Source: Intestinibacillus massiliensis (GTDB lineage Bacteria > Bacillota > Clostridia > Oscillospirales > Butyricicoccaceae). From it: 41,833 bases of DNA. Positions 41,712 to 41,833 of this stretch are shown one piece after another. The notes beneath the pieces were generated by a model, which searched no databases, was not told the DNA's origin, and worked only from the letters and a program-made list of their open reading frames with translations. Position 1 is the stretch's first letter. The number at the start of each line of letters is the position of its first letter. The stretch lies in NCBI RefSeq assembly GCF_900155735.1, contig NZ_LT707049.1, forward strand, positions 46,408 to 88,240, read 5' to 3'. The position numbers and the translations under genes were made by a program.

Positions 41712-41833
41712 AAGGGAACTATAAAGCCGCCATGGACAGCCTGCATATCCCCGCGGATTTTCAGGCAAGCACGGTGCGCGCGATGCAAAACGCCAGGCCG
41801 CGCCGCCGGCGGCGCGCGGTGCGCCTCGCCCCC
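41708..41833 (+). CDS. Putative anti-sigma factor (partial, C-terminus outside window)
   Basis: Forty-two codons are present. The start is MKGNYKAAMDSLHIPADF, a helical N-terminus followed by a very basic RPRRRRRAVR stretch that would precede a membrane segment. The ATGA overlap with the sigma stop and this pattern are typical of ECF anti-sigma genes. The rest is outside the window, so the family is not certain. Confidence 0.6.
   Translation, partial: MKGNYKAAMDSLHIPADFQASTVRAMQNARPRRRRRAVRLAP

Overview
The window looks like chromosome from a GC-rich member of the class Clostridia (Bacillota). This placement is an inference; an Oscillospirales gut relative of Butyricicoccus or Agathobaculum would fit. 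The signs are strong GGAGG-type ribosome binding sites, TRTG-extended -10 promoters, a tetrahydrofolate (THF) riboswitch before an ECF-type folate transporter, a split B12 methionine synthase, a single-chain 1,243-residue PurL, SpoVG, a fragment of the spore gene dpaA, and a YtrA/ABC operon. I see no rRNA, tRNA, CRISPR array, insertion sequence or phage gene. Most of the window is ordinary housekeeping chromosome.

Left part (1-10006), all on the minus strand: a methionine operon (stand-alone MetH reactivation domain, MetH without that domain, and a second homocysteine methyltransferase cut by the window edge); DNA polymerase IV; TypA with RidA; a two-HD-domain HD-GYP protein; and a LysR regulator. 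The LysR gene is divergent from a plus-strand pair (10129-12743): a CoA-disulfide-reductase/rhodanese fusion and a compact siroheme sulfite-reductase-like protein. Together they form a probable regulated sulfur-redox cassette.

Middle (12834-24920): riboswitch-controlled folT, a HAD phosphatase, a feoA-feoB-dtxR iron operon with its own promoter and palindromic operator, and a GntR/ABC ATPase/ABC permease/small membrane protein operon. Then come uracil-DNA glycosylase, a MIF-type tautomerase, an alpha/beta hydrolase overlapping a YbjQ-type gene, and ribulose-phosphate epimerase behind a GC-rich, hairpin-rich leader.

Right part (24921-41833): purL, a cytidylate-kinase-like gene with a palindrome at its promoter, murC, a 57-codon unannotated small gene, spoVG, a UgtP/MGDG-type glycosyltransferase, a CPBP membrane protease, an ECF sigma/anti-sigma pair, an orphan nucleotidyltransferase-like protein, an S41 peptidase, and a uracil permease. 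Near the edge, a dipicolinate synthase A gene keeps only its N-terminal domain and runs into a convergent P-loop kinase gene. A second ECF sigma factor with the start of its partner closes the window.

Genes are mostly in short operons separated by clear intrinsic hairpins, several of them bidirectional. The least ordinary features are the sulfur cassette, the THF riboswitch whose terminator stem contains the Shine-Dalgarno sequence, the iron regulator with a mixed DtxR/MntR ligand set, the truncated dpaA, a reading frame that runs through an intrinsic terminator, and the 57-residue protein. All functional calls come from reading the translated sequence and motifs by eye; no database search was possible.
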